Shown here: piece after piece, positions 42,279 to 51,241 of the stretch
Layout of the letters: every line of letters starts with the position of its first letter
How positions within the stretch are numbered: the first letter of the stretch is position 1
From: Streptomyces sp. NBC_00654
Lineage (GTDB): Bacteria > Actinomycetota > Actinomycetes > Streptomycetales > Streptomycetaceae
NCBI RefSeq assembly: GCF_026341775.1
Contig: NZ_JAPEOB010000001.1
Coordinates: forward strand, 992,001-1,056,000
DNA: 64,000 nucleotides
Direction of reading: 5' to 3'
Program-made: the position numbers and the translations under genes
The notes under the pieces: generated by a model
The model's input: only the letters and a program-made list of their open reading frames with translations
What the model was told of the DNA's origin: nothing
Database searches by the model: none

Positions 42279-43282
42279 TCAGGCTCGACGGCGTTCACGT
42301 ACGCCACAAGGCACGCAGCGGAGGCGTCTTCCGCCGGGACGCCGTGCACGCCCTCACCGACGCCACCCTGGAGATCGAGCGCGGCGAGATCGTCGGCCTG
42401 GTCGGTGAGTCCGGCTGCGGCAAGTCCACCCTCGCCAGGGTCCTGACCGGGCTGCAGAAGCCCACCGAGGGCCGGGTCGGCTTCCGCGGCCGCGATCTGT
42501 GGGAGATGTCGGCGGCCGAGCGCCGCGACGACTTCGGGTCCGCGGTCGGCGTCGTCTTCCAGGACCCCTCCACCGCCCTCAACCCACGGCTCACGGTCCG
42601 CCGGATCCTGCGTGACCCGCTGGATGTGCACGGACGCGGCACCCGCACCTCCCGCGAGGCCCGGGTCGAGGAACTCCTCGACCTGGTCGGCCTGCCCGGC
42701 CACACCCTCGCCGCGCTGCCCGGCCGGCTCTCCGGCGGCCAGCGCCAGCGGGTGGCCATCGCCCGCGCGCTGGCCCTCGAACCGGAACTGATCGTCGCCG
42801 ACGAGCCGACCTCCGCGCTCGACGTCTCCTTACGCGCCCAGGTCCTCAACCTCCTCGTCGACCTGCGCGAACGCCTCGGCCTCGGCATGGTGTTCATCTC
42901 GCACGACATCCAGACCGTGCGGTACCTCGCCGACCGCATCGCCGTCCTCTACCTCGGCCGCATCGTCGAGGAGGGCCGGGCCGCCGATGTCGCGGGCGCC
43001 CCGGCGCACCCGTACACCGAGGCCCTGCTCTCGGCGACGCCCAGCCTGCTGGAGACCACCGAGCGGATCGTGCTGACCGGCCCCGTGCCGTCGGCCACCA
43101 ACCCGCCGTCCGGCTGCCCGTTCCGCACCCGCTGCTGGAAGGCGGACGACGAGTGCGCCACGGTCTTCCCGGCCGTCACCTCCGGGCCTGACGAACACCG
43201 CTGGCACTGCGTCCACCCCCAGAACCCCGCGTCCCTCACCGGGGACCCGACCCCCGTACCGTCCGCAAGGAGCACCGCATGA
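42275..43282 (+). CDS. Peptide/nickel-type ABC transporter ATP-binding protein (DppF-like)
   Basis: 335 residues with all ATPase motifs: Walker A G-E-S-G-C-G-K-S-T, Q-loop F-Q-D-P, signature L-S-G-G-Q-R-Q-R, Walker B L-I-V-A-D-E-P, and the C-terminal oligopeptide-transporter Cys region (C-P-F-R-T-R-C). GTG 42275 overlaps the previous stop (GTGA). Codon 186 is TTA (42830-42832), so translation needs the bldA tRNA. It would have energised a sialic-acid ABC importer (SatABCD-like, inferred from the lyase neighbour), but its partners are deleted, so it is probably an orphan. Confidence 0.82.
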   Translation: MIRLDGVHVRHKARSGGVFRRDAVHALTDATLEIERGEIVGLVGESGCGKSTLARVLTGLQKPTEGRVGFRGRDLWEMSAAERRDDFGSAVGVVFQDPSTALNPRLTVRRILRDPLDVHGRGTRTSREARVEELLDLVGLPGHTLAALPGRLSGGQRQRVAIARALALEPELIVADEPTSALDVSLRAQVLNLLVDLRERLGLGMVFISHDIQTVRYLADRIAVLYLGRIVEEGRAADVAGAPAHPYTEALLSATPSLLETTERIVLTGPVPSATNPPSGCPFRTRCWKADDECATVFPAVTSGPDEHRWHCVHPQNPASLTGDPTPVPSARSTA

Positions 43283-44227
43283 CCGCCCGAACTTCCCAGT
43301 ACTCCGGCGTGATCCCGCCCGTCGTCACCCCGCTCACGGCGGACGGGGACATCGACCGGGCCTCCCTGGAGCGGGTGGTCGGCCATCTCCTCGACGGAGG
43401 TGTCAGCGGCCTCTTCGCCCTGGGCAGCTCCGGCGAGACCGCGTACCTGACGCCGTCGCGGCAGGACGAGGTCATCACGGTGATCACCGGTGCGGCGGCG
43501 GGCCAGGTCCCCGTCATCGTCGGGGCCATCGAGACGACCACCAACCGCCATCGAGCGGGCCCGCGCCGCGGCCGGACTCGGAGCCGACGCGGTGGTCGCC
43601 ACCGCACCCTTCTACACCCGGACCCACGCCGACGAGATCGACCGTCACTTCCGGGACATCGCGGCCGCGGTCGATCTGCCGCTGCTCGCGTACGACGTAC
43701 CGGTCTGCGTCCACAGCAAGCTCGACCCGGAACTGCTGCTGCCGCTCGCCGCCGATCGCGTGATCGCCGGGGTGAAGGACTCCAGCGGCGACGACGGCTC
43801 GTTCCGCCGACTGGCCCTCGGAGCCCGCGAGCTGCCGGGCTTCTCCCTGCTCACCGGCCATGATCTGGTGGTCGACGCGATGATGCTCAGCGGCGCCGAC
43901 GGCTCGGTCCCGGGCCTGGGCAATGTGGACCCGCACGGCTATGTGCGGCTGCACGAGGCGGCGGTACGGGGCGACTGGGTGACGGCGAGGGCCGAACAGG
44001 ACCGGCTCGTCGCGCTGTTCGACATCATCCGCGCGGCCCGCCCCGGCACCGCGTCGGCCACGGCCGCCGGCCTCGGCGCGTTCAAGACGGCCCTGATGCT
44101 GCGCGGCATCATCGCGACGAACGTGATGAGCCCGCCGATGCGCCCCCTGGACACCGAGGAGACGGCGACGATCGCCGCCTGCCTGGACCGCGCGGGCCTG
44201 GACCGCGCCTGCCTGGACCGGGTGTGA
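43279..44227 (+). pseudogene. Second DapA-family lyase, frameshifted
   Basis: The first frame starts with ATG overlapping the ATPase stop and reads G-V-I-P-P-V-V-T-P-L through G-A-I-E-T-T-T-N-R. At about 43550 the frame is lost and the rest (A-I-E-R-A-R-A-A-A-G-L-G through Y-T-R-T-H, G-V-K-D-S-S-G-D, to the C-terminus) continues in another frame up to 44227. Loss of two bases after the Asn-Arg codons explains it. It is a close paralogue of the 37992-38951 lyase. The tail ends in A-C-L-D-R-A-G-L-D-R repeats next to the minisatellite. Confidence 0.8.
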
Positions 44228-44476
44228 GGACACACCGGGTGTGAGGGCACACCGGGTGTGAGGGCACACCGGGTGTGAGGGCACACCGGGTGTGAGGGCA
44301 CACCGGGTGTGAGGGCACACCGGGTGTGAGGGCACACCGGGTGTGAGGACGGACCGGGTGTGAGGACGGACCGGGTGTGAGGACGGACCGGGTGTGAGGA
44401 CGGACCGGGTGTGAGGACGGACCGGGTGTGAGGACGGACCGGGTGTGAGGACACACCGGGTGTGAGGACACACCAG
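44222..44476. repeat. 17-bp minisatellite, 15 copies, most units with hairpin symmetry
   Basis: Fifteen copies with exact 17-bp period. The basic unit GTGTGAGGGCACACCGG contains GGTGTG and CACACC, which pair across AGGG when flanking G is included. Copy types are ordered: one GACACACC, six GGCACACC, six GACGGACC, two GACACACC. The array starts 6 bp before the end of the broken lyase frame and fills the gap. There are no spacers between units, so it is not CRISPR. Confidence 0.92.
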
Positions 44477-44617
44477 GTGCGAGGACGGACGCCAGGTGCG
44501 AGGACAAGAGGGGCGTCCCGTGCGACGTCCCTCAGCCCGGCCGGGGCTCCCTTGACGGCACCGGGGCTCGGGCATAGCGTCGCCCGGATACTGAGCAAGC
44601 GCTTGGAGAGGCAGCCC

Positions 44618-46384
44618 GTGCCGCACACCGACCCGATGCCTGCCCCGGACCCGGTCGGGCCCGCCCCCGCGGACCCCGGAGCCACCGCTCGAATCGAGGC
44701 CTCCCTCACCGCGCCCGGCGCTCCCTTCGCGGTGACGCGTGCCGAACACGGGCCGCTGGTCTACGTGGACGGGCCGCGCACGCTCCGCGAGTTCGTGGAG
44801 ACCACCTGGGCGTACGGCGACCGGCCGTTCCTGATCGCCGACGAACGCCGGTACTCCTACGGCGAGTTCTTCGCCGCGGCCTCCGCCCTCGCGTGCAGGC
44901 TCAGCGGGACGTACGGGCTGCGCCCCGGCGACCGGGCCGTCGTCGCGATGCGCAACCACCCCGAGTGGCAGATCGCGTTCTGGGCCGTGCAGCTGGCCGG
45001 ACTGGTCGCCGTACCGCTCAACGCCTGGTGGACCGAGGAGGAGTTCGCGTACGCCCTCGACGACTGCGAACCGCGTGTGCTCCTGGTCGACGGGGAGCGG
45101 TTGCCCAGGGTGGCGGGCTGGGCGGGGAGGGCCGGGGCGCGCGTGGTGCTGTTCCATGGCGGGCCGCCCGCCGGGGGCGCCGATGCGGCGCGTGTGGAGC
45201 GGTACGAGGACCTTCCCGCCCCCGACCCGATGGCCGCGCCGCCCGACGTGGAGGTCCGGCCCGAGGACGACGCCACGATCATCTACACCTCCGGCACCAC
45301 CGGGCGTCCCAAGGGAGCCGTCGCCACCCATCTCGCCCAGGCCGGAGCCGCCCTGAACCCGCGCTATCACGCCGCGGCCTCCGCGCTGGGGCGCGGGGTC
45401 CTCCCGGGGCAGGGGCCCGCGCCGGTCTCGCTGATGACGTTCCCGTTCTTCCACGTCGCCGCGTTCACCGCTTTCTACGCGGCGATGGCGGCGGGAGGCT
45501 CGCTCGTCCTGATGCGCAAGTGGGACGTGCCCGAGGCGCTCCGGCTGATCCGCGAGCACGGCGTCACGCACTACGCCGGAGTCCCGGCCACCGCGCTCCA
45601 GCTGCTCGCCGCCGCCTCCGAGGGGGCGGACGAGGGGCTGGAGAGCCTGGCGATGCTCAACACGGGCGGCGCCGCCGCTCCGCCGGACCTGGTGGCCCGG
45701 CTCACCGCCCGGTACGGCGAGCGGATCGAGCCCCGCAACGGCTACGGCCTCACCGAGACGAGCGGCGGCGTCCTGGCGAACTTCGGCGCCGAGTACCGGG
45801 CCCACCCGGACAGCGTCGGCCGCCCGACCCCGACCACCGAGGTACGGATCGCCGGGCCGCGGGGCGAGGCGCTGCCGGACGGCGAGGCCGGAGAGCTGTG
45901 GCTGCGCGGCCAGGCGCTGGTCCGGGGCTACTGGCGCGACGAGGAGGCGACCGCCGCGGCGTTCACCGACGGCTGGTTCCGTACGGGCGACCTCGCCGTG
46001 CTGCGGGAGGGCCGGATCAGCATCGTCGACCGGATCAAGGACATGGTGATCCGGGGCGGCGAGAACGTGTACTGCATCGAGGTCGAGGCCACTCTGCACG
46101 ACCACCCCGATGTCGAGGACGCGGCCGTGCTCGGGGTGGAGCACCCCGTGCTGGGGGAGGAGGTCGCGGCCGTCGTCCGGCTGCGTACCGGTGCGGCGGT
46201 CACGGCGGACGGGCTGCGGGAGCACGTCGGGCGGCATCTGGCCGCGTTCAAGGTGCCGGCCCATGTCCTGTTCACCGATGAGCCGCTGCCCCGCAACGCG
46301 ACCGGGAAGATCCTCAAGCGGGAACTGCGCGGCCCGGTCCGCGACCGGGTGCAGGAGCAGGAGCAGGAGCAGGAGCAGGCGTAA
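44618..46384 (+). CDS. AMP-dependent synthetase/ligase (acyl-CoA synthetase-like)
   Basis: 588 residues of the ANL superfamily, activating a carboxylic acid to acyl-AMP and then usually acyl-CoA. Motifs: T-I-I-Y-T-S-G-T-T-G-R-P-K-G (P-loop), N-G-Y-G-L-T-E-T-S, G-E-L-W-L-R-G, W-F-R-T-G-D-L and the C-terminal N-A-T-G-K-I-L-K-R with the catalytic Lys. The chain ends in a Gln/Glu repeat (QEQEQEQEQ). GTG 44618 follows GGAGAGG; longer readings run back into the minisatellite. The substrate is unknown; the N-terminal half suggests a medium/long-chain or aryl acid enzyme. It is monocistronic. Confidence 0.86.
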   Translation: MPHTDPMPAPDPVGPAPADPGATARIEASLTAPGAPFAVTRAEHGPLVYVDGPRTLREFVETTWAYGDRPFLIADERRYSYGEFFAAASALACRLSGTYGLRPGDRAVVAMRNHPEWQIAFWAVQLAGLVAVPLNAWWTEEEFAYALDDCEPRVLLVDGERLPRVAGWAGRAGARVVLFHGGPPAGGADAARVERYEDLPAPDPMAAPPDVEVRPEDDATIIYTSGTTGRPKGAVATHLAQAGAALNPRYHAAASALGRGVLPGQGPAPVSLMTFPFFHVAAFTAFYAAMAAGGSLVLMRKWDVPEALRLIREHGVTHYAGVPATALQLLAAASEGADEGLESLAMLNTGGAAAPPDLVARLTARYGERIEPRNGYGLTETSGGVLANFGAEYRAHPDSVGRPTPTTEVRIAGPRGEALPDGEAGELWLRGQALVRGYWRDEEATAAAFTDGWFRTGDLAVLREGRISIVDRIKDMVIRGGENVYCIEVEATLHDHPDVEDAAVLGVEHPVLGEEVAAVVRLRTGAAVTADGLREHVGRHLAAFKVPAHVLFTDEPLPRNATGKILKRELRGPVRDRVQEQEQEQEQA

Positions 46385-46415
46385 GGGCCAAGGGCCAAGA
46401 GCCAGAAGTCAGGGG

Positions 46416-47693
46416 TCAGGGGCGGGTGATCCGTATCCGGTAGTCGCCCGCCGAGTCCTTGCCGAGCACGGATATCCGTATGCCGTTGGCCCGGTCGGTG
46501 AACGTCTCGCCGGGCCGGAACGGCGCGTCGGACAGCTCGGCGTGCACATTGGGCCGCCGGGTGCAGCCGCCGCTGTCCTCGGTGCTGTCCGCGACGGAGA
46601 CCGGGCCCTGGCCGGTGTCCACGTCGGAGCTGACCTTGTAGACCAGTACGCCGGGCCGGCAGACCGCCTCGTCGTTGCCCGCGGCCGTCCGTACCTCCAC
46701 CGCGTAGCCGGACTGGGCGCCCAGTGGCACGAAGGCGAGCTTGGTCCCGCCGGTGGTGGCCAGCGGGCCGAGGACGTGGTCACTGGTGCCGGGCCGGGAG
46801 GCGCAGCTGATCTGGCTGTTGTCGAGCCAGCCGAGCTTCCACTTGTGCCAGCCGAGGAAGTCGTTGTTGGCCCCCCAGTCCTCGGACATGATGTCCCAGT
46901 GCCCGACGGAGCCGCCGCCCTCCATGGTGTAGAGGTCGGGCAGCCCGAAGACATGGCCGTTCTCGTGCGGCAGGACGCGGTAGCCCGTCTCGGCGTACGA
47001 GCCGGAGCCGTCGTCCTGGCGGCTGTAGACGAACGAGGTGTTGGCGAGCGGGACACCGTCCGCGTACGGGGCGTCGTCGTTGCCGGAGAAGGTCACCGAC
47101 AGGACGGTGTCCAGCGCCGAGGGCCCGGCGTTCGGGGTGACCAGCACATTGACCAGGTCGTACGCGGAGAAGTCCACCCTCGGGTCGGCGACCTCGACGA
47201 GGTCCTTGACGAGCTTGCGGTAGCCCGGTTCGTAGGGTGAGCCGCGCTCTATCCCGTACTCCGCGAACGGCAGCGGCATCCGCAGCCAGGTCTTCACCGG
47301 GGCCTCGGGCCGGTAGTCGAGTCGGCCGTAGGAGCTGGTCCGGAACCAGTCCGAGGTCTGCGGGAAGAACTCCGCGAACCGGTCCTCGGCCGTCCCGGAA
47401 CCCGGTGCGTCCGGGAAGTCGATCATCAGATTGAGCGCTCGGACCTGACCGGTGGAACGGGAGTAGCCGGGCGGGGTCGGCATGCCCTCCGACATCTGTA
47501 CGCCCATGGTGGCCGGGATCCGGCAGGGGCCGTCCCCGGACTCCGGCACGGCGGCCACCGGGCCCGCGGCGGCGGGCCCGGATACGGGGAGGGTGGAGCT
47601 GGCCGATGCCATGGCCGCGATGACCAGGGCGGTGGCTCCGGCGAGAGCGGCCGGGCGGCGGTATCTGCGTATCCGGTGGCGGGGCTGCTGCAT
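46416..47693 (-). CDS. Secreted M6-family-like metalloprotease
   Basis: 425 residues with an N-terminal signal segment (Arg-rich head, then A-A-L-A-G-A-T-A-L-V-I-A-A-M) and a zinc site H-E-N-G-H-V-F-G-L-P-D-L-Y, an HExxH with the downstream Gly-Leu-Pro-Asp typical of M6 (immune inhibitor A-like) peptidases. D-I-M-S-E-D lies after it as the Met-turn region. It would be an extracellular endopeptidase. ATG 47693 is chosen over the longer frame to 47813 because it gives a clean signal peptide; its ribosome site is weak (GAAGG). It is convergent with the ligase gene. Confidence 0.82.
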   Translation of the reverse strand: MQQPRHRIRRYRRPAALAGATALVIAAMASASSTLPVSGPAAAGPVAAVPESGDGPCRIPATMGVQMSEGMPTPPGYSRSTGQVRALNLMIDFPDAPGSGTAEDRFAEFFPQTSDWFRTSSYGRLDYRPEAPVKTWLRMPLPFAEYGIERGSPYEPGYRKLVKDLVEVADPRVDFSAYDLVNVLVTPNAGPSALDTVLSVTFSGNDDAPYADGVPLANTSFVYSRQDDGSGSYAETGYRVLPHENGHVFGLPDLYTMEGGGSVGHWDIMSEDWGANNDFLGWHKWKLGWLDNSQISCASRPGTSDHVLGPLATTGGTKLAFVPLGAQSGYAVEVRTAAGNDEAVCRPGVLVYKVSSDVDTGQGPVSVADSTEDSGGCTRRPNVHAELSDAPFRPGETFTDRANGIRISVLGKDSAGDYRIRITRP

Positions 47694-47953
47694 TTCAGGC
47701 GCCTTCGGGTCCGCGGCAGCCGGCCGACCCCTGACTGCGCTCTGGCGATCAGCCTGTGCCGGGCGGTGCGGGGCCGCTCGCTGGGTGCGCCGATCGGAGG
47801 GTTTTCCCCTCAAGTGGTGTGACCCAGGTCACCCTCAAGGGGGAAATAACCGGGGAACCTCTCCCCGTTTACACCTGTGTCCCCGCGAAACGGGGAAACG
47901 ATCCCCGGTTACCCGGAGGGATCGACCGGACACTCGGAGGGAAGGCCGCAGTC

Positions 47954-48616
47954 GTGCAGACCGTCGACGAAACCGCAGCACCGGCAGCCCGGCGCCGTAC
48001 GCCCCGTCCGCGGGCCGACGCGCTGCGCAACCGGGAGCGGATCGTGGCGGCCGCCCGCGAGATGTTCGTCGAGTTCGGACCCGAGGTCCCGCTCGACGAT
48101 GTCGCGCGCCGGGCCGGAGTCGGCAATGCCACGCTCTACCGGAACTTCCCCGACCGGGCGGCGCTGACCCACGAGGTCGTCCTCGCGGTCACCTCCCGCA
48201 CCACCGACCGGGCCGAAGAGGCCGTCGCGGCGGAGTCCGATCCGTTCGCCGCGCTCAGCCGCTTCGTGCACGCGGCCGCCGACGAACGGATCGGCGCCCT
48301 GTGTCCGATGCTCTCCGGCGTCTTCGACAAGGACCACCCCGACCTGCTCGCCGAGCGCCGGCGCCTCGAAGAGGCCGTCGAAGGGCTTGTGCGGCGGGCC
48401 ATGACCGCGGGGCGGCTGCGCACCGACATCGCCGTCGGTGACGTACTCGTCGCCCTCTCCCAGCTCACCCGGCCACTGCCCGGCACCGCCTGCCTGGACA
48501 TCGACCGGTTCGCCCACCGCCATCTGCAGCTGTTCCTGGACGGCCTGGAAACCCCGGCCCGCTCCGTACTGCCCGGATCGGCGGCGACCTTGGAGGACAT
48601 GCGGCGTCGCTCCTGA
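47954..48616 (+). CDS. TetR-family regulator
   Basis: 220 residues. The HTH at about 22-68 reads R-I-V-A-A-A-R-E-M-F, V-P-L-D-D-V-A-R-R-A-G-V-G-N-A-T-L-Y-R-N-F-P, the standard TetR helix-turn-helix with its Y-R/H-x-F. The C-terminal domain has A-A-L-S-R-F and P-G-T-A. It lies upstream, on the same strand, of an EmrB/QacA-type exporter, so it probably represses that gene. GTG 47954 follows GGAGGGAAGG; the upstream extension from 47756 is not supported. Confidence 0.88.
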   Translation: MQTVDETAAPAARRRTPRPRADALRNRERIVAAAREMFVEFGPEVPLDDVARRAGVGNATLYRNFPDRAALTHEVVLAVTSRTTDRAEEAVAAESDPFAALSRFVHAAADERIGALCPMLSGVFDKDHPDLLAERRRLEEAVEGLVRRAMTAGRLRTDIAVGDVLVALSQLTRPLPGTACLDIDRFAHRHLQLFLDGLETPARSVLPGSAATLEDMRRRS

Positions 48617-48942
48617 CGCCCGCGCCCATCTGACCTCTCCGGCCCGAGGGCCCCGCCCGGCCGACGACTTCACCCACGCCTCCGTTCGCCTTCGTGTGCG
48701 CACGGGTGCGACGCGCGGGCTCCGGCGTGCGCTCATTTCCGCCCGCTGACGACCTGCACGACCTGCACGACCCTGCACGGCCTCCACGACCCTGCACGGC
48801 CTCCACGGCCTCCACGACTTTCAAGGCCTCCGCGGCCTCGACGACTCCCACGACCTTCTCGACGATTCCCACGACCCTCACGGCACCCACGACCTTCACG
48901 ACGTCCTTGCGCGTCCTCGCACGTCCCTAGGTGGCTACTCCC
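48617..48942. other. Gap with degenerate CACGACC/CACGGCCTC repeats
   Basis: 326 bp between the TetR gene and the exporter. From about 48745 to 48920 it is a degenerate repeat of C-rich 9-12-base units (CTGCACGGCCTCCACGACC-like). The exporter promoter and TetR operator should lie here, but no clean palindrome is seen. Confidence 0.5.
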
Positions 48943-50496
48943 ATGTCAAAAACGGCCGACACCCTGCTTCCCGACCCAAGTCGCTGGAAAGCCCTGGCCT
49001 TCATCGCGCTCGCCCAGCTGATGGTCGTCCTCGACGCGACCATCGTGAACATCGCGCTGCCGTCCGCCCAGACGGACCTCGGGATCTCCGAAGGCAACAA
49101 GCAGTGGGTCATCACCGCCTACGCGCTCGCCTTCGGCGGACTCCTGCTGTTCGGCGGACGCATCGCCGACCTCTGGGGCCGTAAGCGCACGTTCGTCGTC
49201 GGCCTGATCGGCTTCGCGCTGGCCTCCGCCCTCGGCGGAGCGGCCACGGGCGAGGCGATGATGTTCGGCTCCCGCGCGCTTCAGGGTGCCTTCGGCGCGC
49301 TGCTCGCACCGGCCGCCCTCTCGCTGCTCGCCGTGATGTTCACCGATGCCAGGGAGCGCGCCAAGGCGTTCGGCATCTACGGGGCCATCGCCGGTGGCGG
49401 TGGCGCGGTCGGCCTGATCCTGGGCGGCTTCCTCACCGAGTACCTGAACTGGCGCTGGACGTTCTTCGTCAACATCCCGTTCGCGGTGATCGCCGCGGCG
49501 GGCGCGTACTTCGTCATCCGTGAGCCGGCCGGCGGCCGCAACCGCTCGCCGCTCGACATCCCCGGTGTGATCCTGTCCACGCTCGGCCTCGTCGCCCTGG
49601 TGTACGGGTTCACCCGTGCCGAGTCGGCCGGCTGGTCCGACGCGCTGACCGTCTCCATGTTCGTCGCGGCCGGAGCGCTGCTGCTGGCCTTCGTCGTGAC
49701 CGAGTCGCGGGTGAAGTCGCCGCTGCTGCCGCTGCGCGTCCTGACCGAGCGCAACCGCGGCGGGGTCTACCTCTCGCTGGGTCTCGCCGTCATCGCGATG
49801 TTCGGCCTGTTCCTGTTCCTGACCTACTACCTCCAGGTCGTGAAGGGGTACTCGCCGGTCAAGACCGGCTTCGCGTTCCTCCCGATGATCGCGGGCATGA
49901 TCACCGGCTCGACCCAGATCGGCACCCGGCTGATGACCCGTGTGCCCCCGCGCCTGCTGATGGGCCCCGGCTTCCTGGTCGCCGCCCTCGGCATGCTGTT
50001 CCTCACCCAGCTGGACATCGACACCAGCTACGCGAGCGTCATCCTGCCCGGTCAGCTGCTGCTCGGCCTCGGCATGGGCACGGCCTTCATGCCCGCCATG
50101 TCCCTGGCCACGCACGGTATCGAGCCGCGCGACGCGGGTGTCGCCTCCGCGATGGTCAACACCTCGCAGCAGGTCGGCGGCGCCATCGGCACGGCGCTGC
50201 TGAACACCATCGCGGCCGGCGCCACCACGGCGTACGTCGCCGAGCACGCCGCCCGCGCCACGGACCCGAAGCTTCTGGAGCTCCAGGCGATGGTCAGCGG
50301 TTTCGCCAGCGCCATCTGGTGGGCGGTCGGCATCCTCGTGGCGGCTTCCGCCATCGCGGTGACGATGATCAACACCGGGCGTCCGGGCGCGGGGCCGGGC
50401 GTGGGTCCGGGTTCGGCCGGTTCTGCCGGGTCTGCCGGTTCGGGCCGGGGCGCCGGTGCCGAGGACGAGTTCAAGATCCCCGTCATCGCGCACTGA
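48943..50496 (+). CDS. MFS exporter (DHA2, EmrB/QacA type)
   Basis: 517-residue drug:H+ antiporter with 14 predicted helices. It has the DHA2 motif L-D-A-T-I-V-N-I-A-L-P, then G-R-I-A-D-L-W-G-R-K in the first loop and the central R-W-T-F-F-V-N-I-P. The tail has S-A-G-S-A-G-S-A-G repeats. ATG 48943 is preferred (AGGTGG eight bases upstream); GTG 48931 would add four residues. The upstream TetR gene is the likely regulator. Confidence 0.9.
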   Translation: MSKTADTLLPDPSRWKALAFIALAQLMVVLDATIVNIALPSAQTDLGISEGNKQWVITAYALAFGGLLLFGGRIADLWGRKRTFVVGLIGFALASALGGAATGEAMMFGSRALQGAFGALLAPAALSLLAVMFTDARERAKAFGIYGAIAGGGGAVGLILGGFLTEYLNWRWTFFVNIPFAVIAAAGAYFVIREPAGGRNRSPLDIPGVILSTLGLVALVYGFTRAESAGWSDALTVSMFVAAGALLLAFVVTESRVKSPLLPLRVLTERNRGGVYLSLGLAVIAMFGLFLFLTYYLQVVKGYSPVKTGFAFLPMIAGMITGSTQIGTRLMTRVPPRLLMGPGFLVAALGMLFLTQLDIDTSYASVILPGQLLLGLGMGTAFMPAMSLATHGIEPRDAGVASAMVNTSQQVGGAIGTALLNTIAAGATTAYVAEHAARATDPKLLELQAMVSGFASAIWWAVGILVAASAIAVTMINTGRPGAGPGVGPGSAGSAGSAGSGRGAGAEDEFKIPVIAH

Positions 50497-50547
50497 CACC
50501 CGCCGGTACCCGTACCGGCAGCCGGATGTGATCTGCCCTGGCCCCGC

Positions 50548-51060
50548 TCAGCGGAGCCAGGGCAGATCCGCGTCCGTACCCTCCGGCTCCAGACCGGTGG
50601 CGAGTACCCGCATGATCTCGCCGAGGCTGCGCACCTGCTCGGGCGTGAGCCGTTCGAACATCGCCTGCCGTACGGCGGTGACGTGCCCCGGTGCCGAGCG
50701 GCGGAGCATCTCGTGGCCCTCGTCCGTGAGCACCGCGTTCTGGCCGCGTTTGTCGGACGGGCAGTCCTCGCGCCGCACCCAGCCGCTCTTCTCCAGCCGC
50801 GCGACGGCGTGCGAGAGCCGGGAACGGGTGATCTTCGCGTTCCTGGCCAGCTCGGTCATCCGCATCTGGCGCCGGGGCGCCTGGGCGAGCTGGACGAGCA
50901 GTCCGTAATAGATGTGCGGCATGCCGGCGTCGCGCTGCAACTGGCGGTCGAGGTGATCCTCCAGGAGCGTGGTGGCATGCAGATAGGCACGCCAGACGCT
51001 CTGTTCGTCGTCGGTGAGCCAGCGCGGCGCGCTGGTGGATGCCGTGGTCATGTACTCCAC
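50548..51060 (-). CDS. MarR-family regulator
   Basis: 170 residues with the winged HTH M-R-M-T-E-L-A-R-N-A-K-I-T-R-S-R-L-S-H-A-V-A-R-L-E and wing V-R-R-E-D-C-P-S-D-K-R-G. It is divergent from the extradiol-dioxygenase-like gene; a 14-bp palindrome lies between at 51119-51132. Start options are GTG 51060 (AAAGG upstream) or ATG 51051. MarR proteins of this kind often sense phenols or oxidants. Confidence 0.87.
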   Translation of the reverse strand: MEYMTTASTSAPRWLTDDEQSVWRAYLHATTLLEDHLDRQLQRDAGMPHIYYGLLVQLAQAPRRQMRMTELARNAKITRSRLSHAVARLEKSGWVRREDCPSDKRGQNAVLTDEGHEMLRRSAPGHVTAVRQAMFERLTPEQVRSLGEIMRVLATGLEPEGTDADLPWLR

Positions 51061-51118
51061 TGTACGACCTTTTCTTGAAAGTTTAACTAGATGAAGCTAA
51101 GGTCTCCAGAGATAGGAA

Positions 51119-51132
51119 CTTGAAGATTCAAG
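51119..51132. promoter_or_regulatory. Palindromic operator of the MarR/dioxygenase pair
   Basis: CTTGAA-GA-TTCAAG is a perfect inverted repeat in an AT-rich divergent region. A second TTGAAAG half-site-like sequence lies at about 51073-51082 next to the MarR start. It is a likely MarR target. Confidence 0.55.
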
Positions 51133-51241
51133 AAGCATCGCCGGAAGGTTACGCAGGAAACCTGAAGAAGGAACCCCTGAGTATGGCCTTGTGTGACCTG
51201 TGGAGCGCCTGCCTTGAGCCACCGTGGATTGGGGAAGTGCC

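Noticed and set aside
44222..44476. CRISPR array
   Set aside because: Units are contiguous without unique spacers and no cas genes are present.
44109..44507. Open frame of repeated H-T-R-C-A-L-T-P-G-V units
   Set aside because: Translation of the 17-bp minisatellite only; open because of the repeat, not a protein.
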